The position numbers were made by a program, and so were the translations under genes. Positions 43,243-51,329 of a stretch of 64,000 nt of DNA are shown piece by piece (the first letter of the stretch is position 1; every line of letters begins with the position of its first letter). The stretch comes from Chryseolinea lacunae (GTDB lineage: Bacteria > Bacteroidota > Bacteroidia > Cytophagales > Cyclobacteriaceae). Below the pieces are notes generated by a model. That model worked only from the letters and a program-made list of their open reading frames with translations, ran no database searches and was not told where the DNA came from. The stretch lies in NCBI RefSeq assembly GCF_016735595.1, contig NZ_JAERRB010000002.1, forward strand, positions 508,996 through 572,995, in the 5' to 3' direction.

Positions 43243-45345
43243 TCACTGCTCCAGGTAGGTTGCGCCGAAGTGGTCCATCACCCGCAGGTAGGCTTCGGAT
43301 GCTGCTCCGTTACCCCAATCATAGATCGTGAATTCGCCAATACCCAGACCGTTGGCGTTGGCTTCCCCGCCGTGTCCGTAGTTTTCCATCATGAAGCCAT
43401 AGTCTTTTTCGTTAAAGAACGGATAGACTTTTTCCCACTGTGCGCGTGTCTCCGGATTTTCGGGGCAATACATCATAATAAAGGAAGACCGCAAAGCGGC
43501 CAGGCCCCGGTGCACATACTCGGGCAGATGAAGCTCCTCGCCATAGCGAAGGATGAGCTCGGCAAACAGGCTCTGGCGTGCATCGTTCCACTCCCCATCG
43601 GCATTCATGACGCCAAAGCCGCCGAGCGCGCGTATGGGAATGTATGTGGGTTGCCAGGAGGCTTGGTACATGAGCAGCTCATCTAACACGCGTTGCCCGG
43701 TGGTGAGGTAGGCCCGGTTGCCTGTGGCTTTGTAGCCATCGAATAGCGCTTCGGCGGTCCAGTACATGGACAAGGTGTTCTTTTTGTACTGGTTGTTACG
43801 TTCGATCTTCCGGTCTACAAGCGTATCGAGTACGCGGCTGCAGGACCAATACGTTTCGAAATCTTCCCATTTGTCGTTGGGCACGATGGAGCCGGTCAGA
43901 GCGTCTAAGGCGCGTCGGGCGGCATCCAGATGTTTCTGTTCATGCGTCAGCGTATACATTCGAAGCAGGAAGGTTGCCGACATCGCTGTTTCGGGTGACT
44001 GGTCCAGATAGCCCAAGGGTTTGAGCGTGTGGATGTCGAGCCATGCTGGAAAGAAGCCACGCCTATCCTGTAATGTCATCAGCTTATCGGCATACCGGGT
44101 GGCGTAGGCAACGAGGCGCGGGTCCTTTTCCAACTCATCGTACCAGGTGAGCATGAGCCAGGCTGTCCAGCTCATGTCGAGGATGTGATAAGGCGCCTGT
44201 GCTGCCTGGCCCCAGTCTATTACGGGATTGCGATCGGAATTGCCGAAGTACATGGTGTTCCAGCCTTTTGAGCGTGCCACTTTTTTGCCATCGACTTCCA
44301 CTTCCTCCATGGCAGTGGCGATCACGCCGGGAAACAGGCCATCGTGCTGGGGAAATTGCAGTGCCAGTTCTTTGGTCATGCGTGCCTTCTCCAGAAGTTT
44401 TTTATCGTTTTGCCGCCGTGCAAAACGGTATAGACCCTGGGCAGATCGGAGCGAGCTGAACCAGGCTTGGTTCCAGATGGAGCGGAACTCGCGCTCATTT
44501 ACCGGCCCGGGATAATTGGGGCTTTGCGTGACATTGACGATGAACACAGGCGCCCCGACTTTTTTTTCGTTCAGCATAAATTCCTGCCATACATTTTTGC
44601 TCCAGGTGTCGAAAGCCCAGCGGTAGGTGTGGCGCACGTAGGGCATCATGTCGCCTTTGAGCGGCTGACCTTGCGCGTACTGCGGCTCGCCATATTTTTT
44701 CCAGAGCAGGGCCAGCGGCCGTCGCCACGGGTCGGTGTGACCGAGACTGTCGCGGCTGGTGATGAGGTAGAACCCGAAGCGGAACTCGCCGGGCGGGTAG
44801 ACGTTGCCGGTGGCGCGTTCGTAGATGACGTGCTCGGTAATTTTGCTTTTGCTCACACCCAGGGTGAGGATGCCGGAAGGTGCGTCGAGATCCATATACC
44901 ATTGCACGGGCGACCGGTTGAGCAGCGCCAGGTCTGGCACCACGGCCAACTGTCGCAGACTGTCGGTCAGGATCATCGCAGGCGCACGGAAGACGTGCTG
45001 GGCGATGATGTTTTTAGAGGTAGGCGTGAGGTGAGGTGACCAGTGACGTGTTGCCTCGAATGCGGGCTTGATCTTTAGCTGCCAGTCGTTCTGGTGTATG
45101 GAGTCCGTGAGTTGGTAGATGAGCTCAATGTGGACGGTGTTGCTGTCTTCGCGGGTCACCTGCACCGTAGGTTTAATGCCTTGCAGCGAGTCGAACGTGA
45201 TGGAGGCGATGTAAGCTTGCAACGCCGTGTTCTGTTCGTCTCCAAGGGAACTAAAGGTGATGCGATTTTCGGCGGGGTGCCGACAGCCCGTGGTGAGAAT
45301 GGCCACCAGGAGAAATAGAAGAAAGGAGCGGGGAGAGGTTTCCAT
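43243..45345 (-). CDS. large hypothetical lipoprotein with alpha/alpha-toroid-like domain
   Basis: A 700-residue lipoprotein with lipobox LTTGC (Cys21). The N-terminal 250 residues look beta-rich. From about residue 290 on, repeated helical pairs with aromatic and acidic residues (QAWFSSLRSAQGLYRFARRQ, MSWTAWLMLTWYDELEKD, PETAMSATFLLRMYTLTHEQKHLDAARRALDAL, SMYWTAEALFDGYKATGNRAYLTTGQRVLDELL) suggest an alpha/alpha toroid like that of six-hairpin glycosidases. I do not recognise a catalytic signature, so an enzyme assignment is inference. No SusC/SusD pair or glycoside hydrolase neighbours are present. It is convergent with the kinase at 41259. Confidence 0.7.
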   Translation of the reverse strand: METSPRSFLLFLLVAILTTGCRHPAENRITFSSLGDEQNTALQAYIASITFDSLQGIKPTVQVTREDSNTVHIELIYQLTDSIHQNDWQLKIKPAFEATRHWSPHLTPTSKNIIAQHVFRAPAMILTDSLRQLAVVPDLALLNRSPVQWYMDLDAPSGILTLGVSKSKITEHVIYERATGNVYPPGEFRFGFYLITSRDSLGHTDPWRRPLALLWKKYGEPQYAQGQPLKGDMMPYVRHTYRWAFDTWSKNVWQEFMLNEKKVGAPVFIVNVTQSPNYPGPVNEREFRSIWNQAWFSSLRSAQGLYRFARRQNDKKLLEKARMTKELALQFPQHDGLFPGVIATAMEEVEVDGKKVARSKGWNTMYFGNSDRNPVIDWGQAAQAPYHILDMSWTAWLMLTWYDELEKDPRLVAYATRYADKLMTLQDRRGFFPAWLDIHTLKPLGYLDQSPETAMSATFLLRMYTLTHEQKHLDAARRALDALTGSIVPNDKWEDFETYWSCSRVLDTLVDRKIERNNQYKKNTLSMYWTAEALFDGYKATGNRAYLTTGQRVLDELLMYQASWQPTYIPIRALGGFGVMNADGEWNDARQSLFAELILRYGEELHLPEYVHRGLAALRSSFIMMYCPENPETRAQWEKVYPFFNEKDYGFMMENYGHGGEANANGLGIGEFTIYDWGNGAASEAYLRVMDHFGATYLEQ

Positions 45346-45473
45346 TTTGGAAGATACTAAAAACTTTTGCAGGGATATTTTTGGATTAACAATAGAATTT
45401 CATTTTTGTAAGCTTTTATGTTAACCGAAAAAATCGCTACCATCAACGTGATTCTAACGAGTAACCTAAGCGT

Positions 45474-45665
45474 CTACTGCTCTTTCCGCGCATGGTTCTT
45501 CGCCCACAACGTCAGGAATATACAGATGGCGATGGCGTAGAGCAGTGAGAGGTTTGTTGTTTGCGGGCGATTAGGATCGCCTGTGAAAACATGAATGAAT
45601 TCAGAAACACCGCCGCCTACAAAAAGACTAACAACTACACGAAACCAGGTTTTGTTGAGTAACAT
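45474..45665 (-). CDS. small hypothetical membrane protein
   Basis: A 63-residue protein starting MLLNKTWFRVVVSL; an ATG seven codons upstream is possible. It has two hydrophobic segments (about residues 8-22 and 42-56) separated by a polar loop EFIHVFTGDPNRPQTTN, and a basic C-terminus AKNHARKEQ. Short Bacteroidota proteins with a similar GGxxSEFIHxxTGDPNRP loop are known to me only as hypotheticals. There are no close neighbours on the same strand. Confidence 0.55.
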   Translation of the reverse strand: MLLNKTWFRVVVSLFVGGGVSEFIHVFTGDPNRPQTTNLSLLYAIAICIFLTLWAKNHARKEQ

Positions 45666-45739
45666 ACAAATGCTATTAATAAACAATGCAGCACAGCCGA
45701 CTGCAAACTAAATAAGCCCCAAGCTACCAGAGGATCACC

Positions 45740-46006
45740 AAGAGTTGATCTGGAAAAAAATAAAACCGCAGTGAACGGCAAAGGCGACAACCTCTGCAAG
45801 CAATCGCCTCGTTTGTAATTTCGGAATACAAGGTTGCAAAAGGAGAAACGCTCTTCTCGATATCGAAGAAATTTCATGCGAGCATCGACAAGTTGGTAAG
45901 CCACAATCCCTAACACGAAAACGGTATTGATGTAAAGAAGGGAGAGCTTCTTTATGTCGAAATGCCGAAAGACACAGCGGTCGCTCGTAAAATGAAGTGG
46001 TGGTAA
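45740..46006 (+). pseudogene. broken LysM-domain gene remnant
   Basis: The plus strand shows parts of a LysM protein that cannot be read as one frame. One frame gives VNGKGDNLCKQSPRL before a stop, resembling the start of a LysM repeat. A second frame, from about 45824, gives EYKVAKGETLFSISKKFHAS, continues to SHNP, hits TAA at 45911-45913, then reads on through VKKGELLYVEMP to a TAA at 46004-46006. Together these make almost a full LysM repeat (KGETLFSISKKF ... VKKGELLYV). LysM domains bind peptidoglycan. At least one in-frame stop and one frameshift are needed to explain it. The parent may be a murein hydrolase or glucosaminidase; that is inference. Confidence 0.65.
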
Positions 46007-46130
46007 GGCAAATTCTATTTAGAACAGTCAATCATTTCGAATAAACAATTACTAAATGCCGATTTTTAAAGTGCACCGAATTTCCACCCAGGGAATTGCT
46101 ATAAAATGACTTGATTTTGATAAGGTTGAA

Positions 46131-46172
46131 AAAGGAAAAGCCCAAATTCATACGAATTTGGGCTTTTCCTTT
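46131..46172 (-). terminator. rho-independent terminator of ssrA
   Basis: A perfect 19-bp stem (46131-46149 with 46154-46172, core AAGCCCAAATTC / GAATTTGGGCTT) with a 4-base loop. It lies 19 bases beyond the 3' end of tmRNA on the minus strand, and read in that direction it ends in a T-rich stretch. Confidence 0.9.
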
Positions 46173-46190
46173 TGCTTTGATTGGTATCAG

Positions 46191-46579
46191 TGGAGCCGGA
46201 GAGAATCGAACTCTCGTCCAGAGAAGATAACGCCGTACCTTCTACATGCTTAGTTGACTTTAATTGTCGGGAGGTGCAAGGCAGGCAACAGCCAAACAAC
46301 ACCTTAGTTACTGTGTCTTAGCCGGGCTTAGCAACATCGCACGGAGCAGTTTTGCATGACGACACCGCTAACCAGCACCTGCAAAACGGGAGTGCTGAGC
46401 GATGATGGCTTTCCCGATCTTATCGGGACGAGGCTAATTTATCCTATCGGATAAATTAAGCAGCCATGGCGTAGTTAGACTCGCCAAGTATGGTTTGGAA
46501 CTATCTTTCAAGGCTCTCATCCCATGAGCCTGCATGCTTCTATACGTCATTAAACATCCTGTCAAAACCGGTCGGCCCC
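46191..46579 (-). ncRNA. ssrA: transfer-messenger RNA (tmRNA)
   Basis: tmRNA of about 389 bases, which rescues stalled ribosomes and tags the nascent protein for proteolysis. On the minus strand the 5' end GGGGCCGACCGGTTTTGACA pairs its first seven bases with CGGCTCC at the 3' end (seven pairs, one G-T). The T-arm reads GAGAGTTCGATTCTCTCC. The tag frame, GGC GAG TCT AAC TAC GCC then ATG GCT GCT TAA, encodes GESNYAMAA, close to the Bacteroidota form GETNYALAA. The 3' CCA is not encoded after the discriminator base, so it is probably added later. Strong stems of the pseudoknots (for example ATTTATCC/GGATAAAT) are visible. Confidence 0.96.
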
Positions 46580-46629
46580 GGTTGTTCAACGAATGTGCAA
46601 GTCGATGAACGTTCCCCGCAAAGGGGAGA

Positions 46630-46637
46630 CAAATATA
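46630..46637 (-). promoter_or_regulatory. putative -7 promoter element TATATTTG of ssrA
   Basis: TATATTTG on the minus strand is an exact match to TAnnTTTG. It lies about 50 bases upstream of the mature tmRNA 5' end, allowing a short 5' leader that would be processed. No good -33 partner was seen. Confidence 0.55.
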
Positions 46638-46765
46638 AGGGGAATTTCGTTCCGGCCTCATGTCGGCGTAAAGTTTAACGGGTGGGGCCGAGGGGACGGC
46701 AACGCCTGATTCAAGTAATGTATGTTTCTTTTGCCGATTGAATTTTCCTTTTTTTGGCAACCTGC

Positions 46766-46773
46766 TATCTTTC
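46766..46773 (+). promoter_or_regulatory. putative -7 promoter element TATCTTTC
   Basis: TATCTTTC lies 46 bases before the ATG of the DUF3857/transglutaminase gene and matches the TATCTTT core recurring in this window. A TTTG-containing T tract lies upstream but at shorter than usual spacing. Confidence 0.4.
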
Positions 46774-46819
46774 AGACAGAATGCTTGGAGCGTTTTAACC
46801 TGTAAACCTATTTCCTGTC

Positions 46820-49408
46820 ATGTTCCGTACCCGGATGTCCGTTGTTGTGATGCTTTGTGCTGTCACCTCACTTTTTGCTCAAAATGTTAAGATTCAGAAT
46901 GTGCCCTCCTGGGTTGTTGGGCACACTCCCGACGTGAAGGCAAAACCCTCCGATCAGGAGACCAGCAGCTTCTATTATCAATTGATAGACCTGCAGCAGA
47001 ACGTGGCCACACAGGAATATTTTGTGCACTATGCCTACCAGATTCTCACGAATGAGGGAGTGCAGGCGATGTCTGACCTGCAAACGGATTTTGATCCGTC
47101 GTATCAAACACTCGCGTTCCACAAAATGGTCATTCATCGGGGAAGTCAGGTCATCAACAAACTGCAGGTCCGCGACCTCAAAACAATTCAGCGAGAACAA
47201 AGCATGGATCGTTTTCTCTACGACAACGCACTGACGGTGGTTATTAACCTGGCCGATGTGCGCGTGGGCGATGTAGTGGAATATGCTTTCACGCGCAAAG
47301 GTTTCAATCCGGTTTTCGACGGACACTTTTGTGATAGAATTTATTTTGATTATGCCATTCCCTTCCACAAACTGTATCAGCGTCTGGTAATTCCTTCCAG
47401 TACACAACTTTATTCGAAATATACCAATGGTCAGGTTGTCCCCGAGGTGCAGAAAAAAGATGGACTGACAACCTATGTGTGGCAAATAGAAAATACGAAA
47501 GAGCCATCGTTCGAGGCCGATGTGCCAGCGTGGCACGAATCTTCACGCAGTGTGGCCTTGTCGGACTTTGAATATTGGAGCGAAGTATCGCAATGGGCAG
47601 TCGATCATTTTAAGGTGGCAGATGCAGAGCAGGCGAAATTGAAGGCGCTTGTTGATCCGCTTTTTAAAGACCTGGAGCACGACGAACTGTTGTTGCAAGC
47701 TACGCGCTTTGTTCAGGACGAAGTGCGTTACCTGGGTTTTGAGGCTGGAAAAAATTCGCACAAGCCCCATTCTCCACTGCAGGTGTTCGAGCAACGCTTT
47801 GGCGACTGCAAAGACAAGTCGCTATTGCTGTGCAGCATTTTGCGTGCTTATGACATTGACGCGAACCCGGTGTTGGTGAATACATCTTTGCGAAGTCACA
47901 CATCCGAGTTGCTGCCGGCTTCAAATGTGTTTGATCACTGTGTGGTGCAGGTAGTCGACAATGGCGAAGCGCACTATATCGACCCGACCATAAACAATCA
48001 GGGAGGAGATTTCAAGGCCATTTACTTTCCCACCTATGGCGAAGGTCTCGTGATCCGCGAATCATCTTCCAACATTGTCAAGATGTCCACGCCCACCATC
48101 TGGTGGTCCGAAACTTCTGAAGAACATCAATTTGATGTTAAGACGATTGGCGGCGAGGTGGAGTTGACCGTGCGCACCACCTACAATGGCGCCGACGCTG
48201 ATGTGCAACGTGGCAATTTTGCCAGCAACAGCCTAAGTGCCATTCAAAAAAATTACCTCGCCTACTATGCCAACCTGTATCCCGACATCGCGGTGAAGGA
48301 TTCTCTAACTATTACCGACGACCGGAAAGAGAACAAGCTTGTGGTGCAGGAAAAATATACCATTGCTTCGTTCTGGAAACCCATGGAGAACGAAAAAGAC
48401 AAAATGTATTGTGAGTTCTATGCGCTCACGCTCGAAGATTTTTTCACCGTGCCAAAAACGACCAAGCGGTCAGCGCCATATTTGTTGTCGTATCCGGTTA
48501 ACTACCACCACAGCATACACGTGAATTTGCCGGAGCCCTTGAACATCTCCCCACAAACGGAGGAGATCACATCAAAGTATTATGAATACAGATACAATGT
48601 GCTTGTGAAGGATAGAATTCTGGTCATTCAAACTCACTATAAGACCAATTCAGACTACGTTCCCGCAGCGACCTCCGCCACCTATATAGCGGATCATGAG
48701 AAGATGCGCGGCAACTTGTCGTATAATCTGCTCTACAATAAAAGCCTGGTGAGCGAGACGGGCATAAGCGTTTGGGCAATTGGGGCCGCCATTATGACGC
48801 TCGGGCTCTCGGCGTGGTTTTGTATCCGGCTCTACCGTCGCTACGACCCTGTGCCCGAATGGGCCAATGAACCCGGTCAGCCCATTGGTGGATGGCTTGT
48901 TCTGGTTGGGATTGGTGTTAGCATCACGCCGCTGCGGATGCTGTATGATTTTTCGCAGCAGCTCTCATCTTTCGAGAGTGCGACCTACTTGGGACTGTGG
49001 CGCATTGAAAAATATGCTCTGGCCGCTGTTATTTTCTTTGAAATGATCTACAACGTGGTGGCCACTGTGTTCTCTGTGCTGATGATTGCATTGTTCTATC
49101 AACGTCGTTCGTCATTTCCCCGCCTGGCGATTATCTTTTATGCGGCGTCGCTGGCAGCTTCATTTATAGACACAACGGTGGGATGGATATATTTGGAAGA
49201 AAGCGCCGAGCGTTCGGCGTTACTAAAAGATCTTATTCGTCAGGTGTTTGTCTGCGCTATATGGATCCCTTACTTTCTGGTTTCGACACGGGTGAAAGAA
49301 ACGTTTGTAGAGCGTTCTCCCGACAACGACGACGATTACATGCAAGGATATGCTGCCGCCTACGCAGTGCCTGGCGAAATCTCGACATTGCCAGAGAATC
49401 TGGCGTAA
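46820..49408 (+). CDS. DUF3857 - transglutaminase-like - DUF2569 membrane protein
   Basis: An 862-residue envelope protein. A signal peptide (about 1-20) is followed by DUF3857 (about 55-210) and a transglutaminase-like domain (about 270-400). The Cys-His-Asp triad of the latter is visible in FGDCKDKSLLLCSIL, FDHCVVQVVD and YIDPTINNQGG. After a beta-rich region (about 420-630) come a transmembrane helix (VWAIGAAIMTLGLSAWFCI) and a C-terminal DUF2569 multi-helix domain (QPIGGWLVLVGIGVSITPLRMLYDF). The transglutaminase part should lie in the periplasm and may cleave or cross-link peptides; its target is unknown. The gene is monocistronic, convergent with the kinase-like gene at 49424. Confidence 0.9.
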   Translation: MFRTRMSVVVMLCAVTSLFAQNVKIQNVPSWVVGHTPDVKAKPSDQETSSFYYQLIDLQQNVATQEYFVHYAYQILTNEGVQAMSDLQTDFDPSYQTLAFHKMVIHRGSQVINKLQVRDLKTIQREQSMDRFLYDNALTVVINLADVRVGDVVEYAFTRKGFNPVFDGHFCDRIYFDYAIPFHKLYQRLVIPSSTQLYSKYTNGQVVPEVQKKDGLTTYVWQIENTKEPSFEADVPAWHESSRSVALSDFEYWSEVSQWAVDHFKVADAEQAKLKALVDPLFKDLEHDELLLQATRFVQDEVRYLGFEAGKNSHKPHSPLQVFEQRFGDCKDKSLLLCSILRAYDIDANPVLVNTSLRSHTSELLPASNVFDHCVVQVVDNGEAHYIDPTINNQGGDFKAIYFPTYGEGLVIRESSSNIVKMSTPTIWWSETSEEHQFDVKTIGGEVELTVRTTYNGADADVQRGNFASNSLSAIQKNYLAYYANLYPDIAVKDSLTITDDRKENKLVVQEKYTIASFWKPMENEKDKMYCEFYALTLEDFFTVPKTTKRSAPYLLSYPVNYHHSIHVNLPEPLNISPQTEEITSKYYEYRYNVLVKDRILVIQTHYKTNSDYVPAATSATYIADHEKMRGNLSYNLLYNKSLVSETGISVWAIGAAIMTLGLSAWFCIRLYRRYDPVPEWANEPGQPIGGWLVLVGIGVSITPLRMLYDFSQQLSSFESATYLGLWRIEKYALAAVIFFEMIYNVVATVFSVLMIALFYQRRSSFPRLAIIFYAASLAASFIDTTVGWIYLEESAERSALLKDLIRQVFVCAIWIPYFLVSTRVKETFVERSPDNDDDYMQGYAAAYAVPGEISTLPENLA

Positions 49409-49423
49409 ACATAATGCAGACTG

Positions 49424-50383
49424 CTATTTCCGCTCCCCGCGTTCAATTGTCTTGGTGATGGTGCTCACAATGTCGTCCAGCTTGTCGGCCGAGATTTGTA
49501 AATGCTCCAGCACGTCTTTGCTTTCGGGTGAGGCGGGAAGTTTGCGGAGGAGATTGGTGAGGCCCAGAATGCTGGCCACGGGCGCGCGCAATTTGTGTGC
49601 GTTGATGAAGGCATATTCTTCCAGCGCTTTGTTTTTCTTTTCCAGTTCGGCGGTGCGTTCCTGCACCAGGTTCTCCAGGTTCTCGTTGATGCCTTTAATC
49701 TCTTCGCCCTGTGCCTGGATCTCGGCATTCTGTGCTTTGATCTCTTCGTTCTGATTTTGAATTTCTTCGTTGCTGGTCTGCAACGCGAGCCGGGCTTTGA
49801 TTTCTTTGATGGTGAGGTGGTGGCGCGTCCGGATGAGGATGGTCATGAAGATGAACGACGAGATGAGGATGAGGCCGCCCTTCACAAAAAACTGGTTGAA
49901 CTCCAGGGCTGGGTTGGTGTTCACAAAATAGAAGGTGGCGACCAGCGACAGCACCGTCATAAACACCGAGTAGGGCCAGGCCCACGCCACAAACATGCCG
50001 GCGCCAATGAGCAGGGCGATGTAGTTCAGGTTGTGGCCCAACAGATCTTCGTCGCCAATGAGGCTGTAGGTATAGGCGTTTTGCAGGGAGATCAACACAA
50101 AGGGCACCACCACAATGATGTAGGAGGGAAGGTAGTAGCGTCGGCTCAGGATGAGCGTGCTGAAGGTGATGGCCGCCACACAGAGCCGTATGGCAAACAA
50201 ATATTGCCAGCTTTCCGGAATGTTGTAGTAGTCGGTGATGGCAAAGATGGGATCAAAAATAATGGCCGCCCATGCCGCCACCGTGTGATATTTTTTCGAC
50301 GACTTCTCCAGTTCAAGGCTCCACGAGGCATGGGGAACTTGCGAAATGAGGATGGCTTCTTTTAATCGCTGCAGGTTTCTCAT
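49424..50383 (-). CDS. membrane histidine-kinase-like protein lacking the ATPase domain
   Basis: A 319-residue protein with about six hydrophobic segments in its first 190 residues (for example YLFAIRLCVAAITFSTLIL, YIALLIGAGMFVAWAW, GLILISSFIFMTILI). A long coiled coil follows (QTSNEEIQNQNEEIKAQNAEIQAQGEEIKGINENLENLVQERTAELEKK, about 200-250), then a HisKA-like dimerisation helix with His about 263 (FINAHKLRAPVASILGLTNLL). Only 56 residues follow, so no HATPase domain exists, and the stop is 16 bases from the stop of the convergent gene, so it is not a frameshift artefact of a longer gene. It cannot phosphorylate itself; a phospho-acceptor, decoy or partner subunit role is inference. Confidence 0.85.
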   Translation of the reverse strand: MRNLQRLKEAILISQVPHASWSLELEKSSKKYHTVAAWAAIIFDPIFAITDYYNIPESWQYLFAIRLCVAAITFSTLILSRRYYLPSYIIVVVPFVLISLQNAYTYSLIGDEDLLGHNLNYIALLIGAGMFVAWAWPYSVFMTVLSLVATFYFVNTNPALEFNQFFVKGGLILISSFIFMTILIRTRHHLTIKEIKARLALQTSNEEIQNQNEEIKAQNAEIQAQGEEIKGINENLENLVQERTAELEKKNKALEEYAFINAHKLRAPVASILGLTNLLRKLPASPESKDVLEHLQISADKLDDIVSTITKTIERGERK

Positions 50384-50722
50384 GAGACAAAATCAGCCGA
50401 AGTATAGTGAAAAGCGACAAGGACAAATAAGGAACAAAAGCGTAGCATCATATTTACGGTTTGGCCGGCAAAAAAACGCATGGGCATGTGTGGCCCAGTA
50501 AACACCCATATATAGTGCCAAGGCCATGGGGGGTAAACGGTGGCCTTAAAATAAACATACGAAGTTGGTTGCCCTTCCGGATCTTGACTCCTTTATGGTT
50601 AAAGAGGCACCGTGATGGCAGGTAGGCAAGCCCGGTTTGGTCCGGCGAAAACCCAATCCGGGAACGGCTGCCCCGGGGGCATTTTGCATGTTAATGTTCC
50701 AGAGGGTATCATGCAGCCGTAT
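50384..50722. other. intergenic region before the L,D-transpeptidase gene
   Basis: About 340 bases between divergent genes. The transpeptidase frame is open upstream to 50612, but that part lacks protein-like character, so it is treated as leader. A short inverted repeat (AAGGCCA / TGGCCTT, about 50520-50547) is visible; nothing else was recognised. Confidence 0.45.
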
Positions 50723-51235
50723 ATGAAAAAATGGATTCTGGTTTTTGTCGCTCTTCTGATTTGCGCCCTGATTTATAATGTTTGGCCGGAGAAACGTTTG
50801 CCGGAAGGTGTGGTGATAGACAAACTGGTGGTGCACAAAAGCAAACACACCCTCGAAGGGTTTGCCAACGGGAAACGCATCAAGACCTACACAGTGTCGA
50901 TCGGCCCCCATCCGAAGGGCGACAAGCAGGAGGAAGGCGATGGCCGCACACCGGAAGGAGCCTACATCATCGATGCAAAGAATCCCCACAGCGGCTATCA
51001 TAAAAACCTGGGCATATCCTATCCCAACGCGGCCGACCGCGCGGAGGCAAAACGCAAGGGTGTGAAGCCGGGCGGCGACGTGAAGATCCACGGCCTTCGA
51101 AACGGCACGGGCATCATCGGCAAGTTTCACCGCCTCGCCGACTGGACGTTGGGTTGCATCGCCCTCACCGATGCCGAGGTGGACGAGTTGTATAGCCACG
51201 TGCCCATCGGCACGCCCATCCTAATCCTGCCTTGA
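50723..51235 (+). CDS. L,D-transpeptidase family protein (YkuD domain)
   Basis: A 170-residue periplasmic or membrane-anchored protein. The start MKKWILVFVALL gives an N-terminal membrane anchor or signal; an ATG four codons upstream (MQPYMKKW) is equally possible. The YkuD domain covers about residues 40-168, with VSIGPHPKGDKQEEGDGRTPEGAYII and the catalytic motif HGLRNGTG ... HRLADWTLGCIALTDAEVDELY, in which Cys is the nucleophile. The HGx15-22SxGC[IV] form of classical enzymes is here DWTLGCIALT, which belongs to the murein-endopeptidase-like/L,D-transpeptidase branch. The likely role is peptidoglycan cross-linking or remodelling. Confidence 0.9.
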   Translation: MKKWILVFVALLICALIYNVWPEKRLPEGVVIDKLVVHKSKHTLEGFANGKRIKTYTVSIGPHPKGDKQEEGDGRTPEGAYIIDAKNPHSGYHKNLGISYPNAADRAEAKRKGVKPGGDVKIHGLRNGTGIIGKFHRLADWTLGCIALTDAEVDELYSHVPIGTPILILP

Positions 51236-51295
51236 CCCACGCGTCGGCGCCGGATTTAGGGATAAAAATTTTTCGCGGCAATTCGTGAATACCGT

Positions 51296-51303
51296 TATCT
51301 TCG
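51296..51303 (+). promoter_or_regulatory. putative -7 promoter element TATCTTCG
   Basis: TATCTTCG lies 26 bases before the ATG of the serine hydrolase gene. It matches TAnnTTTG except for one T to C change. It would give a leader of about 20 bases. Confidence 0.35.
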
Positions 51304-51329
51304 GTACTTCAACCTTTTAACCGCCTCTC

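Noticed and set aside
45635-46031. Minus-strand frames opposite the LysM remnant
   Set aside because: They are shadows of the LysM sequence, which is clearly recognisable on the plus strand.
46434-46760. 108-codon minus-strand frame through the tmRNA 5' half
   Set aside because: It overlaps ssrA; part of it is the tag frame itself and not a separate protein.
50612-50722. 37-codon N-terminal extension of the L,D-transpeptidase
   Set aside because: The extension is not protein-like and would place the membrane segment internally; the ATG at 50723 gives a normal N-terminal anchor.
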